This document shows, piece by piece, positions 8,872-17,550 of a stretch of 64,000 nucleotides of DNA (position 1 is its first letter; each line of letters opens with the position of its first letter). Location of the stretch: contig NC_002678.2 in the NCBI RefSeq assembly GCF_000009625.1, positions 1,550,001-1,614,000 on the forward strand, read 5' to 3'. The position numbers and the translations under genes were made by a program. This DNA is from Mesorhizobium japonicum MAFF 303099. GTDB lineage: Bacteria; Pseudomonadota; Alphaproteobacteria; Rhizobiales; Rhizobiaceae. The notes under the pieces were generated by a model that searched no databases, had not been told where the DNA came from, and saw only the letters and a list, made by a program, of their open reading frames with translations.

Positions 8872-9099
8872 TTAGATCTTCAAAAATCGATAGGCGAAGC
8901 GATCGGTCTCGCCCTTGCTCCAGGCATCGAACACCTTGATCGAGTACGAATCGTCCTTGTTCGCGAGGATGGTGCTTTCCGCGCCAAGTCTCCCGCGGGC
9001 CAAGGTATCCCGCACGACGACAGCGCCCCGGCGACGCATCGCTAAGGACGTATCGCTCGGTGGAAGGCCCGGAAACATCACCGGAGGATGCCTCAGCAA
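8872..9099 (-). CDS. Hypothetical small protein or gene remnant
   Basis: This 75-codon reverse frame begins at a TTG and has no convincing ribosome binding site. Its C-terminal half (AMRRRGAVVVRD, then ILANKDDSYSIKVFDAWSKG and a basic/aromatic end) reads like real protein, with balanced composition. It could therefore be a truncated gene or a small gene divergent from the NmrA operon. No family was recognised. Confidence 0.3.
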   Translation of the reverse strand: MLRHPPVMFPGLPPSDTSLAMRRRGAVVVRDTLARGRLGAESTILANKDDSYSIKVFDAWSKGETDRFAYRFLKI

Positions 9100-9104
9100 G
9101 TTAG

Positions 9105-9140
9105 GAGCATATGCCCCCTTGTAGATAGGAGCATATGCTC
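9105..9140. promoter_or_regulatory. Paired GAGCATATGC palindromes, candidate operator of the NmrA-MarR operon
   Basis: A perfect 12-base palindrome GAGCATATGCTC lies at 9129-9140. An imperfect copy GAGCATATGCCC lies at 9105-9116, 24 bases upstream centre to centre and within the same phrase TAGGAGCATATGC. They sit 48-83 bases before the first gene of an operon that encodes a MarR regulator. MarR proteins bind short palindromes and often autoregulate, so this is a reasonable operator candidate. Binding is inferred. Confidence 0.55.
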
Positions 9141-9187
9141 TTATATCGGTTTGCAGCAGATACTCCTAAACGGGAAAGGAACAGACT

Positions 9188-10069
9188 ATGAGCGAAGCAA
9201 CTATTCTGGTCAGCGGTGCAACCGGCCGGACCGGTGGCGCGGCGATCGACGAACTGCTTAAGTCCGGCAAGCAAGTGCGCGCCTATGTGCGCTCGAATGA
9301 CGATCGTGCGGCGGCCTTTAGAAAGCGTGGGGTTGAAGTCGCCATCGGCGATTTCACCGGCATCGACGACATCAGGGCCGCGATGGAGGGCGTCACGTCG
9401 GCCTATTTCCTACATCCGATCGCGCCCGGCATCATCGGGGCTGCTGCGTATTTTGCACAGGCTGCAAAGGAGGCCGGCGTCTCGGCGATCGTCAACATGT
9501 CGCAGATCTCGGCGCGGCGTGAATCGGCGAGCCATGCCGCCCAGGACCACTGGATTTCCGAACGGGTCTTCGACTGGTCGGGCGTGGCGACCACCCATTT
9601 GCGTCCCACGTTCTTTGCGGACTGGCTCGTCTATCCGCATTTCGCCAAGGAGATCTGGGCAAAGAAAAAGATCGAGTTTCCGTTCGAGAACGGCCGTCAT
9701 GCTCCGATCGCGACCGACGACCAGGGTCGTGTCATCGCCCATATCCTCGCCAATCCGGAAGGCCACGGGGGCAAGACCTACACACTCACCGGCCCGATCG
9801 AACTCAACCACACCGAGATCGCAGCAGCCATGAGCGAGGTTCTCGGCGCGAAGATCGAATACGCGCCGACCTCCATCGACGAATTCCGCAACAAGATGGA
9901 GAACGTTTACAAGTTTCCGCCCTTCCTGACCCAACATCTTGTCGAGGTCGCTCAGAACTACCGTGACGGTATTTTTTCGGGCGCAAACGATGCGGTCGAG
10001 AAGATTACCGGAACGCCGGCTCTCTCTGTCCAGCAATTCATCGCTCAGAATCGGGCTGTTTTTGCCTGA
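9188..10069 (+). CDS. NmrA family NAD(P)-binding protein
   Basis: This 293-residue atypical SDR begins with the Rossmann motif VSGATGRTGGAAIDELL and continues with NMSQISARR and a central HLRPTFFADWLV segment typical of NmrA/QOR2-like proteins. These lack the YxxxK catalytic pair and act as NAD(P)H sensors or quinone/flavin-linked reductases. A GGGAAAGGA ribosome binding site precedes the ATG. It opens a four-gene operon with an NTF2-like protein, a MarR regulator and a classical SDR, a context typical of electrophile or quinone stress response (inference). Confidence 0.85.
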   Translation: MSEATILVSGATGRTGGAAIDELLKSGKQVRAYVRSNDDRAAAFRKRGVEVAIGDFTGIDDIRAAMEGVTSAYFLHPIAPGIIGAAAYFAQAAKEAGVSAIVNMSQISARRESASHAAQDHWISERVFDWSGVATTHLRPTFFADWLVYPHFAKEIWAKKKIEFPFENGRHAPIATDDQGRVIAHILANPEGHGGKTYTLTGPIELNHTEIAAAMSEVLGAKIEYAPTSIDEFRNKMENVYKFPPFLTQHLVEVAQNYRDGIFSGANDAVEKITGTPALSVQQFIAQNRAVFA

Positions 10070-10101
10070 ACACGGGCGCGAACCAATGGAGGGTTCAAAT
10101 C

Positions 10102-10476
10102 ATGTCGAATGATCAGGATCAGCGTCACCCCTTCCTCGACGATCTGACTGTTGATGCCGAGCTGATCAGCTCGGTGCTACGAGAGCCGGTGGTCGGGCGC
10201 GATGATATCCGGCTTGCGGTCGATGCTGTCGGGACTTTCTACGCTTCGCAGACGCCTGTGTATCTCCAGACTGTCGGTTCACGACTTTTTCTCGAATACG
10301 AGGCCGTTTTGACGAGCGGTGAACTACTGAGCGCGGTTGTCGTCGTCGATCACAATCCCGATGGGTCCGTGCCGCGCGTCAGCGTACGGATGAGCCCGCT
10401 GGGTTCTGTCCTGTCACTGGCCTCGTCTCTGCGGGCGACGCTTTCGACACGGCTTCCCGCAAGCCTGTTCCTTTGA
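10102..10476 (+). CDS. Small SnoaL/NTF2-like hypothetical protein
   Basis: The 124-residue product has an acidic N terminus (SNDQDQRHPFLDDLTVDAELI). This is followed by alternating strands (VYLQTVGSRLFLEYEAVL, SAVVVVDHNPDGSV) that suggest a cone-like NTF2/SnoaL fold, with a helical C terminus. No catalytic residues can be named. It is co-directional with the NmrA gene (32-base gap) and lies 13 bases before the MarR gene. The fold assignment is a judgement from sequence pattern only. Confidence 0.65.
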   Translation: MSNDQDQRHPFLDDLTVDAELISSVLREPVVGRDDIRLAVDAVGTFYASQTPVYLQTVGSRLFLEYEAVLTSGELLSAVVVVDHNPDGSVPRVSVRMSPLGSVLSLASSLRATLSTRLPASLFL

Positions 10477-10489
10477 GCAGGACGATCAG

Positions 10490-10969
10490 ATGTCGCCGCT
10501 CAATCAATCTCTCGGAATCGACCAATGCGCCTGCTTCGCGACGCGAAAGGCGGCGCGCCGGATTACGCGCTTCTACGACTCGCATCTTGAGCCCGTGGGT
10601 CTGCGCATCACGCAATTCCTGACACTCGCTGCCTTGAGCGAGGTGGAATGCGTCGCCGTCAACGCCCTCGCCGAGCGGCTCGATATCGAACGAACTGCGA
10701 TGGGGAAAATGGTCGGCTTTCTGGAGCGTGACGGCTTCGTTGCGATCGAGGCGTCGCCCACCGATGGCCGAAGCCGCCTCATCAGGCTGACGGAAGCGGG
10801 TCACCATCTGCATGAGAAAGCTGCTCCGCTTTGGCAGGAAGCACAAAAGCAGTTCGAGGAACTGAATGGCGCCAACAGCACAAGCGAGATGCGGCAGAGA
10901 CTGTCGGACATGAAATTGGACGTTGGCAAGTCCACGCCACCGGTTGGAACCAAACATTCAGCGAATTGA
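10490..10969 (+). CDS. MarR family transcriptional regulator
   Basis: This 159-residue winged-helix protein has the MarR core: VNALAERLDIERTAMGKMV as the recognition region, then LERDGFVAIEASPTDGRSR as the wing with the conserved D-x-R, and LIRLTEAGHHLHEKA. An N-terminal pair of cysteines (QCACFATRK) could be redox-sensitive, as in OhrR/DUF24-like sensors. It lies inside the NmrA-SDR operon and probably controls it through the palindromes at 9105-9140. Confidence 0.9.
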   Translation: MSPLNQSLGIDQCACFATRKAARRITRFYDSHLEPVGLRITQFLTLAALSEVECVAVNALAERLDIERTAMGKMVGFLERDGFVAIEASPTDGRSRLIRLTEAGHHLHEKAAPLWQEAQKQFEELNGANSTSEMRQRLSDMKLDVGKSTPPVGTKHSAN

Positions 10970-11031
10970 TCGACGCGCACGACGCGGCATAGCCGATTGA
11001 ACTGATCCGGAAACCTGAAAGGACGTTTATC

Positions 11032-11868
11032 ATGACAAAGACATGGTTCATCACCGGCGCAAGCAGTGGCTTTGGACGGCAGTTGACGGAGCTCTTGCTC
11101 GAACGCGGAGATCGCGTCGCCGCCACGGTTCGCAAGCCCGACGCTCTCCACGACCTCGCCACCAAATATGGCGAGCGGCTTTGGGTCGGCATCCTCGATG
11201 TGACAGACAGTTCCGCTGTCCGTGACATCGTCGGCAAAGCCTTTGCCGAGCTCAAGCGGATCGACGTCGTCGTCAGCAATGCCGGCTATGCCCTTTTCGG
11301 CGCCGCCGAGGAGGTTGCTGACGCACAGATCGAACGCCAGATCGACACGAATCTTGTCGGCTCGATTTCGGTTGCCCGCGCGGTGATCCCTGATTTGCGC
11401 CAGCAAGGGGGTGGCCGGATTGTCCAGATTTCGTCTTCCGTAGGACAGTCGGCCTATCCGACGATGGGCGTCTATGCCGCCACCAAATGGGGCATTGAGG
11501 GCTTCTACGAGGGCACTATCCCGGAGATCGCGCCGTTCGGCATCGAGGTGACCCTGGTCGAACCGGGTGCCTCGCGCACAAACTTCGCGTCGTCCAGCGC
11601 GGATGCCGGACAGATCCTCGACGTCTACGACCAGACGCCGGTCGGGGACTTCCGTCGCCTGGTCGCATCGGCTGGTCTCGCCATGTTTCCCGGAGATCCT
11701 CGCAAGGTCGCTTCGGCGATCATCGCATCAGCGGAGCAGACCCCGGCACCCAGGAGGCTAACGCTTGGAAGCGACGCCTACGCGCTTGTCCATACCGCGC
11801 TGACTGAACGTCTGGCCGCGCTCGAGAGCCAGAAGGCATTGGCCCGCTCCACCGATGTGGACGCCTAG
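11032..11868 (+). CDS. SDR family oxidoreductase
   Basis: This 278-residue classical SDR has ITGASSGFGRQLTELL as the cofactor loop, NAGYALFG, the serine motif QISSSVGQSAY and the catalytic YAATKWG. The C-terminal half (PGASRTNFASSS) is typical of the large group of SDRs annotated as ketoreductase-like. It starts 62 bases after the MarR gene with GAAAGGA upstream. It is the last gene of the putative MarR-controlled operon; the substrate is unknown. Confidence 0.9.
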   Translation: MTKTWFITGASSGFGRQLTELLLERGDRVAATVRKPDALHDLATKYGERLWVGILDVTDSSAVRDIVGKAFAELKRIDVVVSNAGYALFGAAEEVADAQIERQIDTNLVGSISVARAVIPDLRQQGGGRIVQISSSVGQSAYPTMGVYAATKWGIEGFYEGTIPEIAPFGIEVTLVEPGASRTNFASSSADAGQILDVYDQTPVGDFRRLVASAGLAMFPGDPRKVASAIIASAEQTPAPRRLTLGSDAYALVHTALTERLAALESQKALARSTDVDA

Positions 11869-12014
11869 CCAGAACACCGGCGGCGGCCTCGGACACGCAA
11901 AGCGATCGTCGAATTAGCGTGGGCGCAATGCGTCGGTCCGCAACTGGCCTATCCGAGTCCGAGCCTGCGGCCTAGCTCTCGCTGCCAAGCAGGCGCGACC
12001 AACTCTTCCCAACC

Positions 12015-13547
12015 TCACCCACCCCGCACCATCCCCCCAATCCCCTCCAGCAACGCCCCCTGCTCCCCCACCCAGAACCAGTGATCTTCCCCCTCCACCT
12101 CGACAAACCGTGCCCCCGCTATCCTTCCCGCCAAATACCGCCCGGCCTCGACCCGCACCGCCCGGTCACCCCTGCGATGCAGCACCAGCGTCTTGGCCGA
12201 GACCTTTGACAGCAACGGCCGTACGTCGGCGTCGCGCAGCGCCTGCAGCAGGCCGGCAACGGCGCCGGGGCTGGAGGCGGCCCGGAGCAGGCCGGCCCAC
12301 CAGGCGCGCGCCTGGCGGTCGGAGGCGACACTTGGCGCGAAGGTTTCGATTTCGGCCGGACCGCCCCAGCCGGCGAGCAGGCGCTGTTGCCAGAGATCAT
12401 ATTGCGCCGATGTGAGCGCGAAGGGATAGTCGGGCGCGCGGCTGCCCTTGGCGAGCGAGCCCCACAGGACCAGGCCGGTCAGCCGGTCGGGATGGTCGAC
12501 GGCAAAGCGGATGCAGCCCGGCCCGCCCTCCGAGGCGCCGACCAGCACGGCGCGGCGGCTGCCGGCGGCGTCCATGACAGCCAGAATGTCGCGCGCGGTG
12601 GCCTCGACGGTCGGGCGGGCGCCGACGCGGTCGGACAGGCCCATGCCGCGCCGGTCGAACAGGATCAGCCGGCCGAGCCGCGACACGGCGGTGAGCCAGG
12701 CGCGGCAGCTCCTGTCTTCCCAGATGCGCTCGACATGCGAGATGAAGCCGGGAACAAGCACGATATCGGCGGGGCCGCTGCCTATCGTCTGGTAGGCGAT
12801 ATGGATGCCGTCCACGGCGACATAGCGGGTTCTCGGCATCTCCGGTTCGGCATCGCTGGCGCGCAGCAGAGCGAGCGTAGCCGGGTCCGGCGCCACGCCG
12901 AGTTCGTCGCGCAGCAGCCGCACGCAGGTCTCGCCCTGGCGCTCGGCCGCCGCCCGGTCGCCGGCGGCCAGATGGGCGCGGATCAAATGGCGGTGCGCGC
13001 TTTCGCTCAAGGGGTCAAGTGCAACGAGGCGCGTGGCGTGCATCACGGCAGTCCGCGCGGCGCCGCCGGCGATCCTGGCTTCCACCAGCCGCTCCAGCGC
13101 CTGCACCAGCCGGCTGCGCAAGGCCTCGCGGCGGAAGAACACCCATTCCTCGAATTCGGGACAATCCGGCAGCGAAAAGCCGGCGAGGTAGTCGCCGCTG
13201 TAGAGGCCGGCGGCCTCGTCGAGAAGCCCGGCGTCGCAGGCACGGTCGAAGGCGATGGAGTCGGCCTCGACCGACGGGCGCAGGCTGAGCGATGCCGCGC
13301 TGGCTGATATGATCTCCTCGCCGAAGGCGACGCGGATCTTGTAGAGCGTGCGCCGCAGGCGCGCGCGGGCGGCTTCCGCGTCGGCTTCGGGCCACAGCAG
13401 CGTGGCGGCGACGTCGCGCGCCACCGGTCCGCCGGCCTCGGCGAGGTAGATGAGAAGTGCCGCCGCCTTGCGCAAGGCAAGGTCTACCCGCTGCCCGTCC
13501 AGCCGGAATTCCGGAAAACCCAGAAGTCTGAGTTGTATCAGCTCCAT
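12015..13547 (-). CDS. BTAD/SARP-type domain fused to alpha/beta hydrolase
   Basis: This 510-residue protein has two distinct halves. Residues about 1-90 resemble an OmpR/SARP winged helix (LRLLGFPEFRLDGQRVDLAL, RLRRTLYKIRVAFG), followed to about 235 by a helical BTAD (bacterial transcriptional activator) repeat region. From about 245 there is an alpha/beta hydrolase: VDGIHIAYQTIGSGP, LILFDRRGMGLSD, nucleophile elbow VGASEGG, an aspartate in LHRRGDRAV and a histidine in GEDHWFW, so the catalytic triad looks intact. This could be a transcription factor with a hydrolase-fold sensor or an enzyme with a regulatory domain. It stands alone, divergent from the methyltransferase gene. Confidence 0.88.
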   Translation of the reverse strand: MELIQLRLLGFPEFRLDGQRVDLALRKAAALLIYLAEAGGPVARDVAATLLWPEADAEAARARLRRTLYKIRVAFGEEIISASAASLSLRPSVEADSIAFDRACDAGLLDEAAGLYSGDYLAGFSLPDCPEFEEWVFFRREALRSRLVQALERLVEARIAGGAARTAVMHATRLVALDPLSESAHRHLIRAHLAAGDRAAAERQGETCVRLLRDELGVAPDPATLALLRASDAEPEMPRTRYVAVDGIHIAYQTIGSGPADIVLVPGFISHVERIWEDRSCRAWLTAVSRLGRLILFDRRGMGLSDRVGARPTVEATARDILAVMDAAGSRRAVLVGASEGGPGCIRFAVDHPDRLTGLVLWGSLAKGSRAPDYPFALTSAQYDLWQQRLLAGWGGPAEIETFAPSVASDRQARAWWAGLLRAASSPGAVAGLLQALRDADVRPLLSKVSAKTLVLHRRGDRAVRVEAGRYLAGRIAGARFVEVEGEDHWFWVGEQGALLEGIGGMVRGG

Positions 13548-13740
13548 CGATCCGCACGCGGCCGCGCAAGGAGAGGACGTTGAGGGGACGCCGGCCTTCT
13601 ATCCATCCCCGCGAAATCGAGCCGATCCGGCCCGATCAACTCCCTTGGAGCGAGAAATGTCACCGGTCAATACATCAAGCCACCGCACACCAGAACCGCT
13701 TGCCCACGGCGTCCCCGTCGCCGGGCATGGAGGCTGAGCC

Positions 13741-14376
13741 ATGTGCCAGACCTGCCTCTCCTGGTACGCGCGCTGCGTCGCCCCCTATTTCGTCCATGCC
13801 GGCTGTTCGGCCGGCGCCTTTTCGCAAATGCGCAGGCGCGTCATCCCGCGGGCTGAAGGTGTCGTCGTCGAGGTCGGCTTCGGCTCGGGCCTCAACCTGC
13901 CCTATTACGACGCCGCCAGGGTGGAGCGGCTGGTCGGCATCGACCCTGACGGCACCATGCTCGGCCTCGCAGCACCCAAGAGCCGCGCCATGCCCTTCGC
14001 CGTCGAATGCATCCGCGCCGGCGGTGAAAGCCTGCCCCTGGCCGATGGCATCGCCGACACCGTGGTCGTTACCTATGCCTTCTGCACTATTCCGGACCCT
14101 CAGGCCGCGCTCAGCGAAATTCGCCGCGTCCTGAAGCCGAGGGGCCGGCTGATCTTCATCGAACACGGCCAGGCCGAGGGGCCGCGCGGCCGCCGCTGGC
14201 AGCAGCGGCTGAACCGGCTATGGGGATCGATTGCCGGCGGCTGCCACCTCAACCGCGATCCGCTGCGGCTGATCGGCGGGGCCGGATTCCGCCTGCTCGA
14301 AGTGCAGCACGGCCGCTTCCCCCTGCCCCTATGGCAGCTGGGCAGCCACCACGCCGGCATCGCGGCGGCGGGCTGA
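13741..14376 (+). CDS. Class I SAM-dependent methyltransferase
   Basis: This 211-residue protein has motif I VVVEVGFGSGLNLPYY, the acidic motif LVGIDPDG, and VVTYAFCTIPDPQAALSEIRRVLKPRG as motifs IV to VI. The layout matches UbiE/METTL7-like small-molecule or lipid methyltransferases. The N terminus is cysteine-rich (MCQTCLSWYARCVAP). A GGAGG precedes the ATG closely. It is divergent from the BTAD-hydrolase gene, and the acceptor cannot be told from sequence. Confidence 0.88.
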   Translation: MCQTCLSWYARCVAPYFVHAGCSAGAFSQMRRRVIPRAEGVVVEVGFGSGLNLPYYDAARVERLVGIDPDGTMLGLAAPKSRAMPFAVECIRAGGESLPLADGIADTVVVTYAFCTIPDPQAALSEIRRVLKPRGRLIFIEHGQAEGPRGRRWQQRLNRLWGSIAGGCHLNRDPLRLIGGAGFRLLEVQHGRFPLPLWQLGSHHAGIAAAG

Positions 14377-14442
14377 CCGGTCAGGCTTGTCTTGCCCCGT
14401 GCATCGATGTCGCGCCGGGAGTCGCACGCGCCATAGCCGCCC

Positions 14443-15945
14443 TCAGAACGCCAGGCTCCCCTGCTGCGCCTCCTCGGCATTGGGGTCGCCAGGGGCCGTG
14501 GCCCAGGCGAGTTCGACCAGCGTCACGGTGCGCTTTCCCGTGCCGTCGAGCTGGCAGACGATCAGGCCCTGCTCCTCGATATAGGTCAGCAGGCGCCGGG
14601 CGCGGCGCAGCGAGTGCGAACCGTAGGCGCGGGCGATCGCGGCGTCGCTCGGGCACGGCCAGCCCTCCTTGGCCGCGCGCGCGATCATCATGAACACGCC
14701 CTGCATGTCGTCGGGCAGCAGCGAGGCGCGCACGGAAACGTCTCGCCACGCGTCGTCCTGCGTCGTCTCGGAGCCGAGCCCGGCGCGGGCGCGCGTCAGC
14801 ATGCGGCGGAATTCGGCGAGGTCCGGCACCACCGAGGCGAGGCCCTCGATGCGGCAGCGCACGACGAATTCCTGGTAGAGCACGCCGATCACGCGAAAAC
14901 CCGCATCGGGCTGCGCCAGGATGGCGCGCAGCACGCGGTCGACTCGCTCGCGCCGCTCGGCCAGATCCTCGGCGCTGATTTGCGGCTCCGCCGGTTCGGG
15001 GCGGATTTCCAGCGCCGCCGATTTCGCCGCCATCAGCTGGTCGAGCAGGTCCGGCGACGCCACCCGGCGCGGGGTGCGCACCGTCTCGGGCGGCGGCGCC
15101 GCCAGGATGATCGCGCGGGCGTCCTCCAGCGCCGCCTCCGGCATCGCCATCAGCCGCGGCGTGCCGTTGCGCGGGCTGGTGTCGGTCGGGCCGATGCGCA
15201 GGCCGAGCGGCCGCCGAGACAGCGCCGGCCCCAGCGCCATGAACTGCCCGCGCTCCAGATCGCGAAACGCTTCCGCCTGGCGCCGCTCCATGCCCAAGAG
15301 ATCGGCGGCGCGCGCCATGTCGATGTCGAGGAAGGTGCGGCCCATGAGGAAATTGGAGGCTTCCGCCGCGACATTCTTGGCGAGCTTGGCCAGCCGCTGC
15401 GTGGCGATGATGCCGGCGAGCCCGCGCTTGCGGCCACGGCACATCAGGTTGGTCATGGCGCCGAGCGAGAGTTTGCGCGCCTCGTCGGAAACCTCGCCGG
15501 CCACCGCCGGCGCGAACAGCTGCGCCTCGTCGACCACCACCAGCATCGGGTACCAATGGTCCCGGGCGACCTCGAACAGCCCGCCGAGGAAGGCGGCGGC
15601 GCGCCGCATCTGGTTCTCGGCGTCCAGCCCTTCGAGGTTGAGCACGGTCGAGACACGGTGGATGCGCGCCCGCTCGCCGGCCGCCTGCAGGCCGCGCTCG
15701 GTGTGCTCCTCGGCATCGATCACCAGATGGCCGTAGCGCTCGCCGAGCGAGACGAAGTCGCCTTCGGGATCGACGATGGTCTGCTGCACCCAGGGCGCGC
15801 TCTGCTCGAGCAGCCGGCGCAGCAGATGCGACTTGCCGGAGCCCGAATTGCCCTGCACCAGAAGGCGGGTCGCCAGCAGTTCCTCGAGATCGAGGTTCGC
15901 TGGGGCGCCCGCCGTGGTGTGTCCCATCTCGATCGCAACGGTCAT
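14443..15945 (-). CDS. HerA-like ATP-binding protein (DUF87 type)
   Basis: This ATPase of about 500 residues has Walker A QGNSGSGKSHLLRRLL near the N terminus, Walker B VVVDEAQLF and a conserved MTNLMCRGRKRGLAGIIATQR segment. This is the HerA/FtsK superfamily pattern seen in DUF87 helicase-like proteins. A proline-rich linker (APPPETVRTPRR) leads to a C-terminal winged-helix-like region. The ATG at 15945 is used here. A TTG at 15957 has AGGAGA five bases upstream and may be the true start, adding four residues. No nurA partner is visible, so a role in DNA processing is only inferred. Confidence 0.85.
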   Translation of the reverse strand: MTVAIEMGHTTAGAPANLDLEELLATRLLVQGNSGSGKSHLLRRLLEQSAPWVQQTIVDPEGDFVSLGERYGHLVIDAEEHTERGLQAAGERARIHRVSTVLNLEGLDAENQMRRAAAFLGGLFEVARDHWYPMLVVVDEAQLFAPAVAGEVSDEARKLSLGAMTNLMCRGRKRGLAGIIATQRLAKLAKNVAAEASNFLMGRTFLDIDMARAADLLGMERRQAEAFRDLERGQFMALGPALSRRPLGLRIGPTDTSPRNGTPRLMAMPEAALEDARAIILAAPPPETVRTPRRVASPDLLDQLMAAKSAALEIRPEPAEPQISAEDLAERRERVDRVLRAILAQPDAGFRVIGVLYQEFVVRCRIEGLASVVPDLAEFRRMLTRARAGLGSETTQDDAWRDVSVRASLLPDDMQGVFMMIARAAKEGWPCPSDAAIARAYGSHSLRRARRLLTYIEEQGLIVCQLDGTGKRTVTLVELAWATAPGDPNAEEAQQGSLAF

Positions 15946-16257
15946 GTCTCGACTCAAAAAGGTCTCCTGCGCGGCATGGGGCTTAGCAACCCAGGCGCGG
16001 CCCGTCGAGCACCGATGGCCGGAAGCCCGGCGTTGCGCACAGATGTGAGGGAAGGTCCGGCAGGAACGGCCGCCGCCGGCCGCCCCTGTGGATAGTAACC
16101 ACCTGTTCACCATGGGCCGGCGTTGCGATTGCAGAGGCCGGCCATCCGTTTAGCCTGACTTTGCATCGCGCCCCAACGGGATGCACCCCAACGCCCCCAA
16201 TGGCGGCCGGCGTCTTCAAGTTTCGTTTGTGTATACGCCGGTCGTCAGTTTTGTCAG

Positions 16258-16944
16258 TTACAGCACCGCACCTTGCCGCGGCACCGGTGCCAGGGGCGGC
16301 GCATCCAGCCCCTCGAAAGGGTCGCGCCAGGCGTCGATGGCTTCGAGCCGGCGATACCAGCTGATGAGCGCGGGATAGTCGCCGAGCGGCAGGCCGGCGG
16401 CATCGTTGAACGGCAGGAAGGCCGCCATGCGGAAATCGGCATAGGAAAGCGACGTTCCGACCAGCCATTGCCGGTCGGCCAGCTCCGCCTCAAGGATCGC
16501 GGCCCCCTTGTGGAACTCTTCCAGCCCCTCTTTGACCTTGTCCTCGTCGATCGGCCCGAGGCGATAGCGCTGCTTGGTGCCGCGCTCGAAATGCACGGCG
16601 TCGCAGGCGCGCATGAAATTCTCCTTGCCCCAGCTCAGCCAGCGGATCATGTCGGGTTCGTCCTCGTCGGTGCGCCAGAAATCGGAACGCGTCGCGCGCG
16701 ACAGCCGGCAGGCGATGGCGTCCGCCTCCCACAGGCTGCCGCCCGGCCATGCCAGTATGGGAATGGAAAGATTGGGATTGAGCGGCCGGAATCGCTCCGC
16801 TTGCCCCGGCGAAAAGGGTGACGCGAATTCGAAAGTCACCTGCGCCTGGAGATAACGCGCCACCGCGACCGCCAGGCGCGGATTGGGATTGCGGCTGAAA
16901 TACAGTTTCATTTCACCCGCGCCCGGCTCGACCTTGTCATTCAT
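16258..16944 (-). CDS. Glutathione S-transferase family protein
   Basis: The 228-residue product has an N-terminal thioredoxin-like domain (MKLYFSRNPNPRLAVAVARY, then LSIPILAWPGGSLWEADAI with the cis-Pro and Glu/Ala GSH-contact region). An all-helical C-terminal domain contains WLVGTSLSYADFRMAAFLP. It is a soluble GST, probably for detoxification. The ATG at 16944 follows AGGAGAGG on the reverse strand; ten extra residues precede the fold. It is a single gene between a HerA-like ATPase and a small hypothetical gene. Confidence 0.87.
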   Translation of the reverse strand: MNDKVEPGAGEMKLYFSRNPNPRLAVAVARYLQAQVTFEFASPFSPGQAERFRPLNPNLSIPILAWPGGSLWEADAIACRLSRATRSDFWRTDEDEPDMIRWLSWGKENFMRACDAVHFERGTKQRYRLGPIDEDKVKEGLEEFHKGAAILEAELADRQWLVGTSLSYADFRMAAFLPFNDAAGLPLGDYPALISWYRRLEAIDAWRDPFEGLDAPPLAPVPRQGAVL

Positions 16945-17078
16945 GAATGCCTCTCCTGATCCTGGCGAATATGCCAGACCAAGGACGCGGTCGGCAGCTG
17001 CAATCCGACAAAGTGTGGGTTGACCACCATCGATGGCGAGGCGACACTTCATCTCGCACCAAGGCAGGAGGAATTGCG

Positions 17079-17387
17079 ATGGACGAGCCCGAACGGTGGC
17101 GCCACATGTCGACGGCGCCCAAGGACGGCAGCCGGATCCTGGTCACGGTCCGTCCCTCCGAACAGGGGCCGGCCGAAGTCGACCTCGCCTACTGGTCGCG
17201 CGGCGACCAGTTCGCCGGTGAAGGCTGGCGGGCATCGGATTCCTCGCCCGGCCGCGTCGTCGAATATGCCGAACCCGAGCTGAAGTGCTGGATGCCCATG
17301 CCCTCGGCCAACCTCAGCCGCGGCGGCTCAATGCCGGCGCCCTGGGAAGGCGACGACGCGCAACAACTGGACGGGTCCGGGATTTAG
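17079..17387 (+). CDS. Small DUF551-like hypothetical protein
   Basis: This 102-residue protein opens with WRHMSTAPKDGSRILVTV, close to the DUF551 consensus (W, Met/Ser/Thr-AP-x-DG, hydrophobic strand). It continues with DLAYWSRGDQFAGEGWRA and a tail rich in Pro, Gly and Asp. The ATG at 17079 follows GCAGGAGGAATT. Function unknown. It is divergent from the GST gene and is followed directly by repeat-derived sequence. Confidence 0.75.
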   Translation: MDEPERWRHMSTAPKDGSRILVTVRPSEQGPAEVDLAYWSRGDQFAGEGWRASDSSPGRVVEYAEPELKCWMPMPSANLSRGGSMPAPWEGDDAQQLDGSGI

Positions 17388-17422
17388 CGAGCGCGGACGG
17401 TGAAGCCGCCGATCTCCCCCCT

Positions 17423-17528
17423 CGTGTGCGCGAAGTGCATTCCAGAGCGTTAACTCGGCATCGGTCATGGCTTTGCGCATGGACCGTGCGTGTAATCGAT
17501 TCTGTGGAGGCAATGGAGTATGAGGCAT
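17423..17528 (-). pseudogene. Truncated DUF559 endonuclease-like gene (N-terminal fragment)
   Basis: On the reverse strand an ATG at 17528 opens a frame containing ARSMRKAMTDAELTLWNALR, which matches the N-terminal helix of DUF559/very-short-patch-repair-like proteins (pattern R-x-x-M-T-x-A-E-x-x-L-W). After about 35 residues it runs directly into sequence of the A-type repeat (CGAGGGGGGAGATCGG) and the rest of the domain is missing. Family members are usually near 120 residues. Repeat sequence lies on both sides (to 17425 and from 17551). Confidence 0.7.
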
Positions 17529-17550
17529 GGCTGCCTTTTAGATTGACGCT

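Larger units (their letters stand above)
8718..9187. other. 470-base intergenic region with operator-like palindromes
   Basis: The region separates the sugar transporter from the NmrA operon. It holds a possible small reverse-strand gene or gene remnant (8872-9099) and two GAGCATATGC palindromes just upstream of the NmrA start. No clear terminator with a T run follows the permease gene. Nothing else was recognised. Confidence 0.5.

Noticed and set aside
13657..13737. A 26-codon frame ending just before the methyltransferase start
   Set aside because: It has a passable ribosome binding site, but it is very short, has no pattern and may be chance; a leader-peptide role cannot be supported.
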